From: Streptomyces actinomycinicus
GTDB lineage: Bacteria; Actinomycetota; Actinomycetes; Streptomycetales; Streptomycetaceae
Direction of reading: 5' to 3'
Length of the DNA: 60,567 bases
NCBI RefSeq assembly: GCF_016741775.1
Contig: NZ_JAERRK010000032.1
Coordinates: forward strand, 1 to 60,567
Part shown: positions 40,696 to 48,021 of the stretch, in pieces
How the letters are laid out: every line of letters begins with the position of its first letter
Numbering within the stretch: position 1 is the stretch's first letter
Made by a program: the position numbers and the translations under genes
Notes under the pieces: model-generated
What the model saw: only the letters and a program-made list of their open reading frames with translations
Databases searched by the model: none
Told to the model about the DNA's origin: nothing

Positions 40696-42084
40696 ATGAC
40701 CACGGACACTCCGCTGCAGCTGAGTCCGCAGGAGTTCATCGACCGCGGGCAGATGAGCCGCCGGCAGTGGCTCATCGTGATCCTGGGCCTGCTCATGATG
40801 GTGGCCGAAGGCCTCGACGCGACCATCGCCGCCTTCGTCTACCCCGTCATCGTCAAGGACTGGGGCACCGATCTCGACGCGGTGACCGCCACCGTCACCC
40901 TGGGAATCCTGGCGATGGTCGTCGGCGGTGTGGCCGTCGGCCCGCTCGCCGACCGGCACGGGCGCAAGGTCATCACCGTCACGGGCATCGCCGTCTTCGG
41001 TCTGGCCACGGCCGGCATGGGGCTCACCCAGGGCATCGGCCCCCTCGCCGGGCTGCGGATCGTGGCCTGCCTCGGACTCGGCGCCGTCCTGCCCGGCGTG
41101 ATGGCGCTGGTCGCGGACTGGACACCGGCCCGGCGCAGAGGCCAGATGGTCGCACTGTCCTTCACCGGCGTCACGGCCGGCACCACCCTCGGCGGAGTCC
41201 TCTCCTCGGCCCTCGTCTCCACGCTCGGCTGGCGCACCCTCCTGGTCGTGTGCGGACTGGCCCCGCTCCTGCTCCTTCCGGCCGTCGTACGCTTCGTGCC
41301 GGAGTCCGTCAGCGTGCTCACCGGGCGCGGCCGGCCCGCCGCGGACGTGCGCCGGGCGCTGAGCGAAGTCGTCCCGGACCAGGACCTGTCCGCCGTCGCC
41401 GTCACCCGGCCCGCACTGCGCAAGGAACCGAAGCCCTCCCTGCGGGTCATCCTGGCCCGGGGCATCGCCCCCGTCACCGTCCTGCTGTGGCTGTGCTTCT
41501 TCGTGGGCCTGGGCGTCGTCTTCGTGATCCTCAGCTACCTGCCCCTGCTGACCGAGCGCATGGGCCTCTCCTCCGCCCAGGCCGGAATCGCCGTCGCCCT
41601 GTTCGGGTGGGGCGGCCTGGCCGGACAGCTCTCGGTGTCCTTCGCCCTCAAGCGCTTCGACCGGTTCCGGGTGCTGACGGCCCTGTGGGGCCTGAGCGTG
41701 CTCGCTCTGGTGGCGGCCGGGCTGTGGGCCGTGCAGTTCGCCGCTCTGCTCGCCGCGGCGTTCGTCCTCGGCTTCTGCCTCCCGGCGGCCAACGCCGCCC
41801 TGCAGGCGATCGCCGCGGTCGCCTACCCGCCCTCCGCCCGCGCCACCGGAATGAGCTGGGCGAGCAGCATGGGCAAGGTGGGTCCCGTGGTCTGCGGCCT
41901 GCTCGGCGGTCTGATGGTGAAGGCGGGCTGGACCCTGGGAACGGTCCTCCTCGTCCTCGCCGTGCCCGTCGCACTGTGCATCGTGGCCGCACTCGCCCTG
42001 CAGTCCCGAAGCCGGACACCCGCCCCCCAGCCCCACCCCGCCCCCCGCCCCCTCGCGACTCCCGCCACCGCCGAACGTCCGTGA
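40696..42084 (+). CDS. MFS transporter, aromatic acid:H+ symporter-like (AAHS/PcaK type)
   Basis: A 462-residue 12-helix transporter. The N-terminal SRRQWLIVILGLLMMVAEGLDATIAAFVYPVI and GPLADRHGRKVIT (A-motif) resemble PcaK/BenK carriers of aromatic acids, and the 8-9 loop keeps GWGGLAGQLSVSFALKRFDRF. Nothing else in the window degrades aromatic acids, so it may import an aromatic precursor or export the quinone. ATG 40696 follows GAAAGGT. The stop codon lies inside the first unit of a 35-bp tandem repeat array, so the final residues ERP are encoded by repeat sequence. Confidence 0.9.
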   Translation: MTTDTPLQLSPQEFIDRGQMSRRQWLIVILGLLMMVAEGLDATIAAFVYPVIVKDWGTDLDAVTATVTLGILAMVVGGVAVGPLADRHGRKVITVTGIAVFGLATAGMGLTQGIGPLAGLRIVACLGLGAVLPGVMALVADWTPARRRGQMVALSFTGVTAGTTLGGVLSSALVSTLGWRTLLVVCGLAPLLLLPAVVRFVPESVSVLTGRGRPAADVRRALSEVVPDQDLSAVAVTRPALRKEPKPSLRVILARGIAPVTVLLWLCFFVGLGVVFVILSYLPLLTERMGLSSAQAGIAVALFGWGGLAGQLSVSFALKRFDRFRVLTALWGLSVLALVAAGLWAVQFAALLAAAFVLGFCLPAANAALQAIAAVAYPPSARATGMSWASSMGKVGPVVCGLLGGLMVKAGWTLGTVLLVLAVPVALCIVAALALQSRSRTPAPQPHPAPRPLATPATAERP

Positions 42085-42286
42085 CCACCCGCCGGCCGAC
42101 TCCAGCCGAACGTCCGTGACCACCCGCCGTTCGGCTTGAGCCGAGCGTCCGTGACCACCCGTCGTTCGGCTTGAGCCGAATGTCCGTGACCACCCGTCGT
42201 TCGGCTTGAGCCGAATGTCCGTGACCACCCGTCGTTCGGCTCGAGCCGAGCGTCCGTGACCACCCGCCGGCCGGCTCCCGCCGGGC
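42073..42286. repeat. 35-bp tandem repeat, six copies, with alternative hairpins
   Basis: The core GTCCGTGACCACCC recurs at 42077, 42112, 42147, 42182, 42217 and 42252, exactly 35 bases apart. Middle units are nearly identical; end units diverge. Within a unit GCCGAACG pairs with CGTTCGGC (loop about 15), and TTCGGC-TTGA-GCCGAA spans the unit boundary, so the transcript could fold into either of two hairpin series. The array begins in the last codons of the AAHS transporter and ends about 60 bases before a strong terminator. Repeats are directly adjacent, so this is not CRISPR. Confidence 0.95.
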
Positions 42287-42347
42287 GCGTGCCCGCCCAC
42301 GGCCGGTGAGCCGTCGCCGCGGCTCCGACCACCCCGAACGCACGATG

Positions 42348-42383
42348 ACGGCCCCGGCCAGCGCCCCCGCTGGCCGGGGCCGT
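42348..42383 (+). terminator. Strong terminator at the end of the meroterpenoid cluster
   Basis: A perfect 15-bp stem ACGGCCCCGGCCAGC / GCTGGCCGGGGCCGT with a 6-base loop, followed by TTCCGTGTTTCC. It should end transcripts through the AAHS transporter and the 35-bp array. Confidence 0.85.
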
Positions 42384-42440
42384 TTCCGTGTTTCCGGCCC
42401 CGCCCCGGCCCGACCGTGCCCGAACCGGCCCCTCCATCCG

Positions 42441-42610
42441 GGCCGGGCACACTTTTCGCCCCGGCGCCCACACCCCGGCGCCCACACCCGGGCACCCTTG
42501 CATCCGGGCACCCTTGCATCCGGGCACCCTTGCACCCCGGCCCCCCGGCGCCCCTTTCACCCGGCCCCCCGGCCCCCCGGCCCCCCGGCCCCCCGGCCTC
42601 GGGGAGCACC
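42441..42610. repeat. Short minisatellites (16-bp and 9-bp units) before the response regulator
   Basis: A 16-base unit CCGGGCACCCTTGCAT occurs three times in a row (about 42488-42535), preceded by two copies of CGGCGCCCACACCC and followed by about six copies of the 9-base unit GCCCCCCGG (to about 42600). No gene is likely here despite long open frames, which arise from the repeats. The promoter of the response regulator must lie within or just after them. Confidence 0.85.
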
Positions 42611-42632
42611 GACCGCCCCGGACAATGACGTC

Positions 42633-43298
42633 GTGATCAACAGGCACTTGCGCGTGGTACTGGCCGAGGACTCCGTCGTGCTCCGGGACGGCATGGTCGA
42701 GCTGCTTCGCGCCCGCGGATGCGAGGTGGCCGCCGCCGTCGGGACGGCACCCGAACTGCTCGCCGCGGTCGCCGAGCACCGCCCCGACGTGGCCGTGGTG
42801 GACATCCGCATGCCGCCCACGCACACCGACGAGGGCATCCGCGCCGCCGTCGAGATCCGGGCAACGGCACCCGGGACCGGCATCCTGGTCTTCTCGCAGC
42901 ACGTCGAGACCACTTGGGCCTCCCGGCTGTTCGCGCACGGCGCGAGCGGCATCGGCTACCTGCTGAAGGAACGCGTCGCCCGCACCAGCGAGTTCGTGGA
43001 GGCGCTGCACCGGGTCGCCGACGGGGGCGCGGCCCTCGACCCGGAGTTCGTCACCCAGCTGATGCGCGGCGGCCGGCGCAGCCGGGTGGACACCCTGTCA
43101 CCGCGCGAGCGCGAGGTGCTGGAGCTGATGGCACAGGGCCACTCCAACCGCTCCATCGCCGGGCTGCTGGCGGTCTCGGAGCGGGCGGTGGAGAAGCACG
43201 TCGCCGCCGTCTTCACCAAGTTCGGACTGCGGGCGACGGACGCCGACAACCGGCGGGTGAAGGCCGTCCTCGCCTTCCTGGCCGAGAGCGGAGCCTGA
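42633..43298 (+). CDS. LuxR/NarL-type response regulator of a two-component system
   Basis: A 221-residue regulator from GTG 42633: receiver domain with LAEDS, phospho-acceptor Asp57 (VAVVDIRMPP) and LLKERV, then the LuxR helix-turn-helix LSPREREVLELMAQGHSNRSIAGLLAVSERAVEKHVAAVFTKFGL. The reading frame extends upstream only through low-complexity repeats, so I reject longer starts. It converges on the sensor kinase gene with 31 bases between the stops, a normal partner arrangement. It probably controls the adjacent ABC transporter. Confidence 0.9.
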   Translation: MINRHLRVVLAEDSVVLRDGMVELLRARGCEVAAAVGTAPELLAAVAEHRPDVAVVDIRMPPTHTDEGIRAAVEIRATAPGTGILVFSQHVETTWASRLFAHGASGIGYLLKERVARTSEFVEALHRVADGGAALDPEFVTQLMRGGRRSRVDTLSPREREVLELMAQGHSNRSIAGLLAVSERAVEKHVAAVFTKFGLRATDADNRRVKAVLAFLAESGA

Positions 43299-43329
43299 GC
43301 CCCCGTCACAGCCGGGCCGGCAGTCCCCG

Positions 43330-44565
43330 TCACAGCCGGGCCGGCAGCTCGGCGGTGACCACGGTGGGCCCGCCGGACGGGCTGTCGATACCGAGTACGC
43401 CGTCCACCGCCGCGAGCCGCTCGGCCAGACCGGTCAGCCCCGTGCCGACGCCGAGTGCCGCACCGCCGCGGCCGTCGTCGCGCACGACGAGGCGGACACG
43501 GCCGCCGGCCGCGCTCGCCGTCAGCTCGGCCGAGCCGGCACCGCTGTGCTTGGCGACATTGGTGAGCAGCTCGGCCGCGCAGAAGTAGACGGCCCGCTCG
43601 ACCGCCTGGTCCGGGCGTTCCCGCAGATCAAGGCGGACGGTGACGGGCACCGGCGAGGTGGTGGTGAGTACCGGCAGCGCCTCGCCGAGGCCGCCGTCCA
43701 GTGCCACCGGGTGAATGCCCCGGGTGAGCCGCCGCAGTTCGGCGATGGTGTCGTCGGTCTGACCGCGGGCACGGCCCACCAGGCCGCGCAGCCGCCCGAG
43801 GTCCGGTCCGGCGGTGGGCGCGAGCGCGTCCTCGGCCAGCGAGAGCGTGATGGCCAGGGCGACCAGCCGGGCCTGGGTGCCGTCGTGCAGGTCGCGCTCC
43901 AGACGACGGAGCTGGTCGGTGTTCTCCGCGAGCAGGGTGGCGCGGGCCGTCTCCAACTCCCGTACGCGCCGCTGCGCACCGGCCGGACCGAGCAGCATCC
44001 GGGCGAGCCACCGGTTCGCCCCGCTCAGCGACCGGACCGCGCCGGGCACCGTGCACAGCAGCAGCAGGCCCAGCAGGACACAGGCCGCATCCAGCAGGGC
44101 CGCCGGCCGCGCGCCCGGCTCCAGCAGGCGGCCCCAGAGCGGAAAACCGATCAGCCAGCCGCAGCCCAGGGGAAGCGCCACGGCCGCCACGAACCCGAGC
44201 ACCCCGAGCGGCAACCGCAGCACCAGATAGAGCAGCGTCCGCCAGGCCACCGGATCGGTCAGCACGGTACGGCCCCGGGCCACCAGGCCGGCCGGGCGGG
44301 ACAGCTCGGCCGGCGCCTCCACCCGCTCGCCGAGCAACCGGCCGACCAGCCGCCGGTGCAGCGCCCCCAGACCACGCGCGCCCAGCAGCGCGGCCACCAC
44401 GAACGGCAACCCGAGCACGGTGAGCGAGAGCAGTGCCCCCGCATACAGGACGGCGAGCGCGTACCCACCGCCGACCAGCGCGAACGGCAACCCGACGACG
44501 GCAAAGACCCATTCACCGCCCCGAAAGCCCAGCCCCCGCCGGCCACCCCCACCCCGTACCGGCAT
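43330..44565 (-). CDS. Sensor histidine kinase (HisKA_3 / NarX-like)
   Basis: A membrane kinase of about 411 residues. The N-terminal half has several hydrophobic segments (WVFAVVGLPFALVGGGYALAVLYAG, a DUF4118/PspC-like sensor region). The phospho-acceptor box is RRLERDLHDGTQARLVALAITL, and the ATPase domain has TNVAKHSGAG (N box) and DDGRGG (D box). ATG 44565 with GGGGGCGAGGA is chosen; GTG 44586 is also in frame. The last codons and following bases are duplicated: CCCCGTCACAGCCGGGCCGGCAG occurs twice in a row around 43302-43348. Partner of the regulator at 42633. Confidence 0.9.
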   Translation of the reverse strand: MPVRGGGGRRGLGFRGGEWVFAVVGLPFALVGGGYALAVLYAGALLSLTVLGLPFVVAALLGARGLGALHRRLVGRLLGERVEAPAELSRPAGLVARGRTVLTDPVAWRTLLYLVLRLPLGVLGFVAAVALPLGCGWLIGFPLWGRLLEPGARPAALLDAACVLLGLLLLCTVPGAVRSLSGANRWLARMLLGPAGAQRRVRELETARATLLAENTDQLRRLERDLHDGTQARLVALAITLSLAEDALAPTAGPDLGRLRGLVGRARGQTDDTIAELRRLTRGIHPVALDGGLGEALPVLTTTSPVPVTVRLDLRERPDQAVERAVYFCAAELLTNVAKHSGAGSAELTASAAGGRVRLVVRDDGRGGAALGVGTGLTGLAERLAAVDGVLGIDSPSGGPTVVTAELPARL

Positions 44566-44790
44566 TCCTCGCCCCCGCTCAGCCACGGCCGCTCCCGCCT
44601 CGTACCGGCCCCTGCTCAGCCACGGCCGCTCCTGCCTCGTACCGGCCCCTGCTCAGCCACGGCCACCCTGACCTCGTACCGGCCCCCGCCGCCCCCGCTC
44701 AGCCACGGCCACTCCCACCCCGTACCGGCCCCTGCTCATCCACAGCCACTCCCACCCCGTACCGGCATTCCTCGCCCCCGCTCACTCACC
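44541..44790. repeat. 37-bp tandem repeat between the kinase and ABC permease genes
   Basis: Words CTCAGCCACGGCC...CGTACCGGC recur at 44578, 44615, 44652, 44698, 44735 and 44781, spaced 37, 37, 46, 37 and 46 bases; the longer steps carry an extra 9-base CCGCCCCCG-like insert. The array covers the start region of the kinase and reaches the 3' end of the permease gene (both minus strand). The kinase promoter and ribosome binding site therefore lie inside repeats, and copy-number change could alter its expression. Confidence 0.85.
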
Positions 44791-46164
44791 GCCGCCGCTC
44801 ACCAGCTCCGCCGCCGGGCCGCGTACCGCCCGCAGGCCGGTGGCCAGGATGCCCGGCACGGTCAGCACCGCCGCGCCCACGACGATCCACCCGCAGGCGG
44901 CCACCGGGACGGTCGGCACCGCCGAGCCGGTCGCCGCCCTGCTGAACGCCGCGGACGCGGCACCCGCGACCGCCGCGCCCAGCAGCACACCCACCACCGC
45001 GGTCAGCACCGCTTCCACGCTCAGCATCCGCACCAGCTGCGCACGAGTCGCACCGACGAGCCGCAGCAGCGCGAACTCACGGCGCCGCTCGGCGGTCACG
45101 GCGACCAGGGTGTTGAGGGTGGAGACGGCGGCGAAGCAGATCAGCAGCGCCAGCTCGGCCTGGCGGAGCCAGACGTCCGTGGCGGAGGTGACACCGGTCG
45201 CCGTCGCACCAGAAGGGCGGTGCCCGGCAGTGGCGGTCATGATCGTCATGGTGCCCGACAGCCCCACGAGCAGCGCGACCGGCACCACGGCGGACGACAG
45301 TCGCCGCGCGTACCCGCGCAGGTTGGCGTCGGCCAGCCACCCCGCGCCGGGCGTCAGAACCCGTACGGGCACACCCAGTACGGCCGCCAGGACGCGCGCC
45401 GCCAGCGGCCCGGCCAGGGCGACCGCGACCAGCAGCACCAGCGAACCGAGCAACGCCGCCTGCCCCGCCTTGTCCAGTTCCTGCGCCGGCCGCGTCGCGG
45501 CCAGCCGCAGCAGCAGACCGCCGCCCACCAGCGCACCGGCCCCGGCGACCAGCCGCGCCGCACCTGTCCGGCCCTGCTCGGTCGCACTCGCGGTGAGGGC
45601 GGCCGCGGGTGCGATCCGGGAGATCCGCCGGGCCGCGAGGGCCGAGGCGGTCAGACCGACGGCGAGCGCCGCGGCCGACGCGACCAGCATCGGCACCGGC
45701 GTCCCCGGGATCCGTACCCCGGGCGCCGCCATCCCCCGGTGCTGCAGCTCGGCGAGGAAGCGCCGGGCCGCCACCGCCCCGGCCACCCAGCCCGGCACGG
45801 CCGTCAGCAACGTGGTCGCGACGACCTGGCCGCGCACCAGCCGCCGCGCCTGACGGGGTGTCGCCGCGACGGTGCGCAGCAGCGCCAGCTCGCGATGCTG
45901 CTGGCGCAGTGCGAAGCCCAGCGCATTGACCACCACGAAGAACGCGACCAGCACGGCGATCTCCCCGAAGGCACCGGCGATCACCTTCAGACCGGGTCCG
46001 TCGGCCCCCTTCCGGACGGCCGCAGGGGCGGCGAGATCGGCGGCGAACAGCGAACCGAACATCGTCACGGTGGCCATGGCCAGGAACAGCGCGACGGCCA
46101 GCCCGACGAAGGCGGCCGGACGCCGGCGCATCTGCCCGAGGGCGATCGGCACCATCGTGCTCAC
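44782..46164 (-). CDS. ABC transporter permease, FtsX/MacB-like
   Basis: A 460-residue membrane protein with two FtsX-type modules: helices at about 18-45, a hydrophobic block EIAVLVAFFVVVNALGFALRQQHRELALLRTVAATPRQARRL (typical FtsX: RE.ALLR..GAT..Q), and a second LLICFAAVSTLNTLVAVTAERRREFALLRLVGATRAQLVRML near the C-terminus. GTG 46164 overlaps the ATPase stop by 4 bases, so the pair is coupled. With the LuxR two-component system alongside, it resembles antimicrobial-sensing export or lipoprotein-type transport modules. Substrate unknown. Confidence 0.9.
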   Translation of the reverse strand: MSTMVPIALGQMRRRPAAFVGLAVALFLAMATVTMFGSLFAADLAAPAAVRKGADGPGLKVIAGAFGEIAVLVAFFVVVNALGFALRQQHRELALLRTVAATPRQARRLVRGQVVATTLLTAVPGWVAGAVAARRFLAELQHRGMAAPGVRIPGTPVPMLVASAAALAVGLTASALAARRISRIAPAAALTASATEQGRTGAARLVAGAGALVGGGLLLRLAATRPAQELDKAGQAALLGSLVLLVAVALAGPLAARVLAAVLGVPVRVLTPGAGWLADANLRGYARRLSSAVVPVALLVGLSGTMTIMTATAGHRPSGATATGVTSATDVWLRQAELALLICFAAVSTLNTLVAVTAERRREFALLRLVGATRAQLVRMLSVEAVLTAVVGVLLGAAVAGAASAAFSRAATGSAVPTVPVAACGWIVVGAAVLTVPGILATGLRAVRGPAAELVSGGGE

Positions 46165-46919
46165 CCGCCCAGCCGGCTCAGCCGCTCGCCGACCTCGGCC
46201 GCGGTCGGCCGGTGCAGCTCGTCCACCACCAGGCCGTCGGCGAGCAGCAGCACCCGGTCCGCGTACCCGGCGGCAACCGGGTCGTGGGTCACCATCACGC
46301 AGGTCTGCCCGCCCCGGTCCACCCCGGAGCGCAGCAGGGCGAGTATCTCGTGGCCGGTGGCGCGGTCGAGCGCGCCGGTCGGCTCGTCGGCGAACAGCAC
46401 CTCGGGCCGGGAGACCAGCGCCCGGGCGATCGCCACCCGCTGCTGCTGCCCACCGGAGAGCTGTCCGGGCCGGTGCCGCTCACGCCCGGCCAGGCCCACC
46501 CGGTCGAGCGCCTCCAGCACCCGGTGCCGGTCGGGCCGCCGCCCGGCCAGCCGCCCGGGCAGTTCGACGTTCTGCGCGACCGTCATCGCCGGCATCAGAT
46601 TGAACGCCTGGAACACGAACCCGACCCGGCTGCGCCGCAGTTCCGCCAGCCGCCGCTCGGACAGCCGGGACACCTCCGTACCGCCCCACCACACGGAGCC
46701 CCGGGTGGGCCGGTCCATACCCGCGAGGCAGTGCAGCAGGGTCGTCTTGCCGGACCCCGACGGGCCCATCACCGCCGTGAACGTCCCGGGCGCGAGGGCC
46801 ACCGACACCCCGCGCAACGCCCGCACGGCGGCAGCACCCCGCCCGTACTCACGGTGCAGTCCCTCCGCCCGCGCGGCGGCTCCCACACCAGTTCCTGTTC
46901 CTGTCGCCATTTCAGCCAT
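46161..46919 (-). CDS. ABC transporter ATP-binding protein (MacB/LolD-like)
   Basis: A 252-residue ATPase with Walker A GPSGSGKTT, Q-loop FQAFNLMP, ABC signature LSGGQQQRVAIARAL, Walker B VLFADEPTGALD and the switch His in VMVTHDP. Signature and length place it with MacB/LolD-type ATPases that pair with FtsX-like permeases, and the permease gene overlaps by 4 bases. ATG 46919 (MAEMATGTG) with a GATGAGGG ribosome binding site is preferred; the longer frame runs into minisatellite sequence. Confidence 0.93.
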   Translation of the reverse strand: MAEMATGTGTGVGAAARAEGLHREYGRGAAAVRALRGVSVALAPGTFTAVMGPSGSGKTTLLHCLAGMDRPTRGSVWWGGTEVSRLSERRLAELRRSRVGFVFQAFNLMPAMTVAQNVELPGRLAGRRPDRHRVLEALDRVGLAGRERHRPGQLSGGQQQRVAIARALVSRPEVLFADEPTGALDRATGHEILALLRSGVDRGGQTCVMVTHDPVAAGYADRVLLLADGLVVDELHRPTAAEVGERLSRLGG

Positions 46920-47253
46920 GCCCTCATCCTGGGCACCCCGGGCCGTCCAATCGATCATGCTCACCCCCCGCCCCCAGGTACGGAAAACCGAACCCCCACC
47001 CCCGGCCCCCATCCCCCGCCCACCCACCCACCCGCCAGGTCCCCGCCCACCCACTCACCCACCCGCCAGGTCCCCGCCCACCCCCTCACCCACTCGCCGG
47101 GTCCCAGCCCTCCCGCGTGCTCGCCCGTCGGGTCACCGCCCGAACCGCGATCACAAAGGAACTCCGCAGCAGGCAACTAGGCCGACCAGGCCGAATCCGC
47201 AACGGGACCGACCGGCTCGGGTCTTTCCCGGTGCCGTCGCAACGGCCACAGAG
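46920..47253. repeat. Intergenic region with 31-bp tandem repeat (47034-47110)
   Basis: GCCAGGTCCCCGCCCACCC-type units start at 47034, 47065 and 47096, exactly 31 bases apart, the last diverged to GCCGGGTCCCAGCCC. The remainder of the 334-base gap between the ATPase and Nudix genes is C-rich spacer with no gene. The ABC operon promoter should be between about 46925 and 47030. Confidence 0.8.
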
Positions 47254-47775
47254 TCAGATCCACCGATGATTACCGTCGTCCACCCCCGCGAGCATCCCCG
47301 CGGCCGCGTCGACAGGGGCCGTAGGACTGCTCAACTCCGCCACCGGTACGGGGGGAAACAGGTTCAGCCCTGCGGTCGCACGGTAGGGAAGCCACACCAC
47401 CTCGCCGTTCCCGACGGCGTCGTCCTCCTCGAAGCGCCGCAGCCCTCGTCGCACCCCGGCACCGATGTGCACCCGGTAGACGCAGTGCAGCTTCCGCGGA
47501 GGCGTACTGCCCGGGCGGGTCAGCATGGCGTCCAGGAGCCACGTGAAGCTCGGCGGCCGTTCGACACGTTCCAGGTCGAGCCCCAGTTCCTCCAGCAGCT
47601 CCCGCCGCAGCGCATGCGGCAGCGGCTCGGCCGCTTCGACGTTGCCGCCCGGCACGGTGTACAGGGCCACGCCGTGATCGTCGACCCGCCGGATCAACGC
47701 AATGTCGTCGCCGTCGAACACCACAGCCGCGACGCGGATCTTGATCTTGTGAAACGCGGCCTCGTACGTACTCAC
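47254..47775 (-). CDS. Nudix hydrolase
   Basis: A 173-residue protein with a complete Nudix box, GNVEAAEPLPHALRRELLEE followed by LGL, fitting G-x5-E-x7-R-E-x2-E-E-x-G-U, so it should hydrolyse a nucleoside diphosphate derivative with Mg2+. The core strands KIRVAAVVFDGDDIALIRR and LYTVPGGNVEAAE are typical. Substrate cannot be told. It starts at GTG 47775 with GAAGGAAGAGG upstream and is divergent from the acyl-CoA oxidase-like gene with a 246-base gap. Confidence 0.92.
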   Translation of the reverse strand: MSTYEAAFHKIKIRVAAVVFDGDDIALIRRVDDHGVALYTVPGGNVEAAEPLPHALRRELLEELGLDLERVERPPSFTWLLDAMLTRPGSTPPRKLHCVYRVHIGAGVRRGLRRFEEDDAVGNGEVVWLPYRATAGLNLFPPVPVAELSSPTAPVDAAAGMLAGVDDGNHRWI

Positions 47776-48021
47776 TGAGCCTCTTCCTTCGTCCCTGGAC
47801 GGTGCGGACAGCGCGGGCAGCGCGGACGGTGTTGGTCGGTGCTGGGCGGCGGCGCAGGCGGGGGGAGGGCATGGTGCGCGCGTAGTCGGCCGGCCCCGGT
47901 CGCCCCGTCGGGGGTCCCTAGGCGTCGTTCAACGCACAACCGCTTCCACCCATGGCCCGCCGCCAATCGTGTTGATCATCACGCTGTATGGAAGTGATCG
48001 ATTCCACTATCTTCTCCGTTC

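Noticed and set aside
38427..42119. Very long plus-strand frame (about 1200 codons) over the halogenase, antiporter and transporter genes
   Set aside because: The translation is Arg/Pro/Thr-rich without domains; the other frames encode the recognised proteins.
42073..42286. CRISPR array
   Set aside because: The 35-bp units are directly adjacent with no unique spacers and no cas genes are present; it is a tandem repeat.
42306..42632. Longer response regulator beginning at 42306
   Set aside because: The extra 109 codons are encoded by a terminator hairpin and minisatellites and do not resemble protein.
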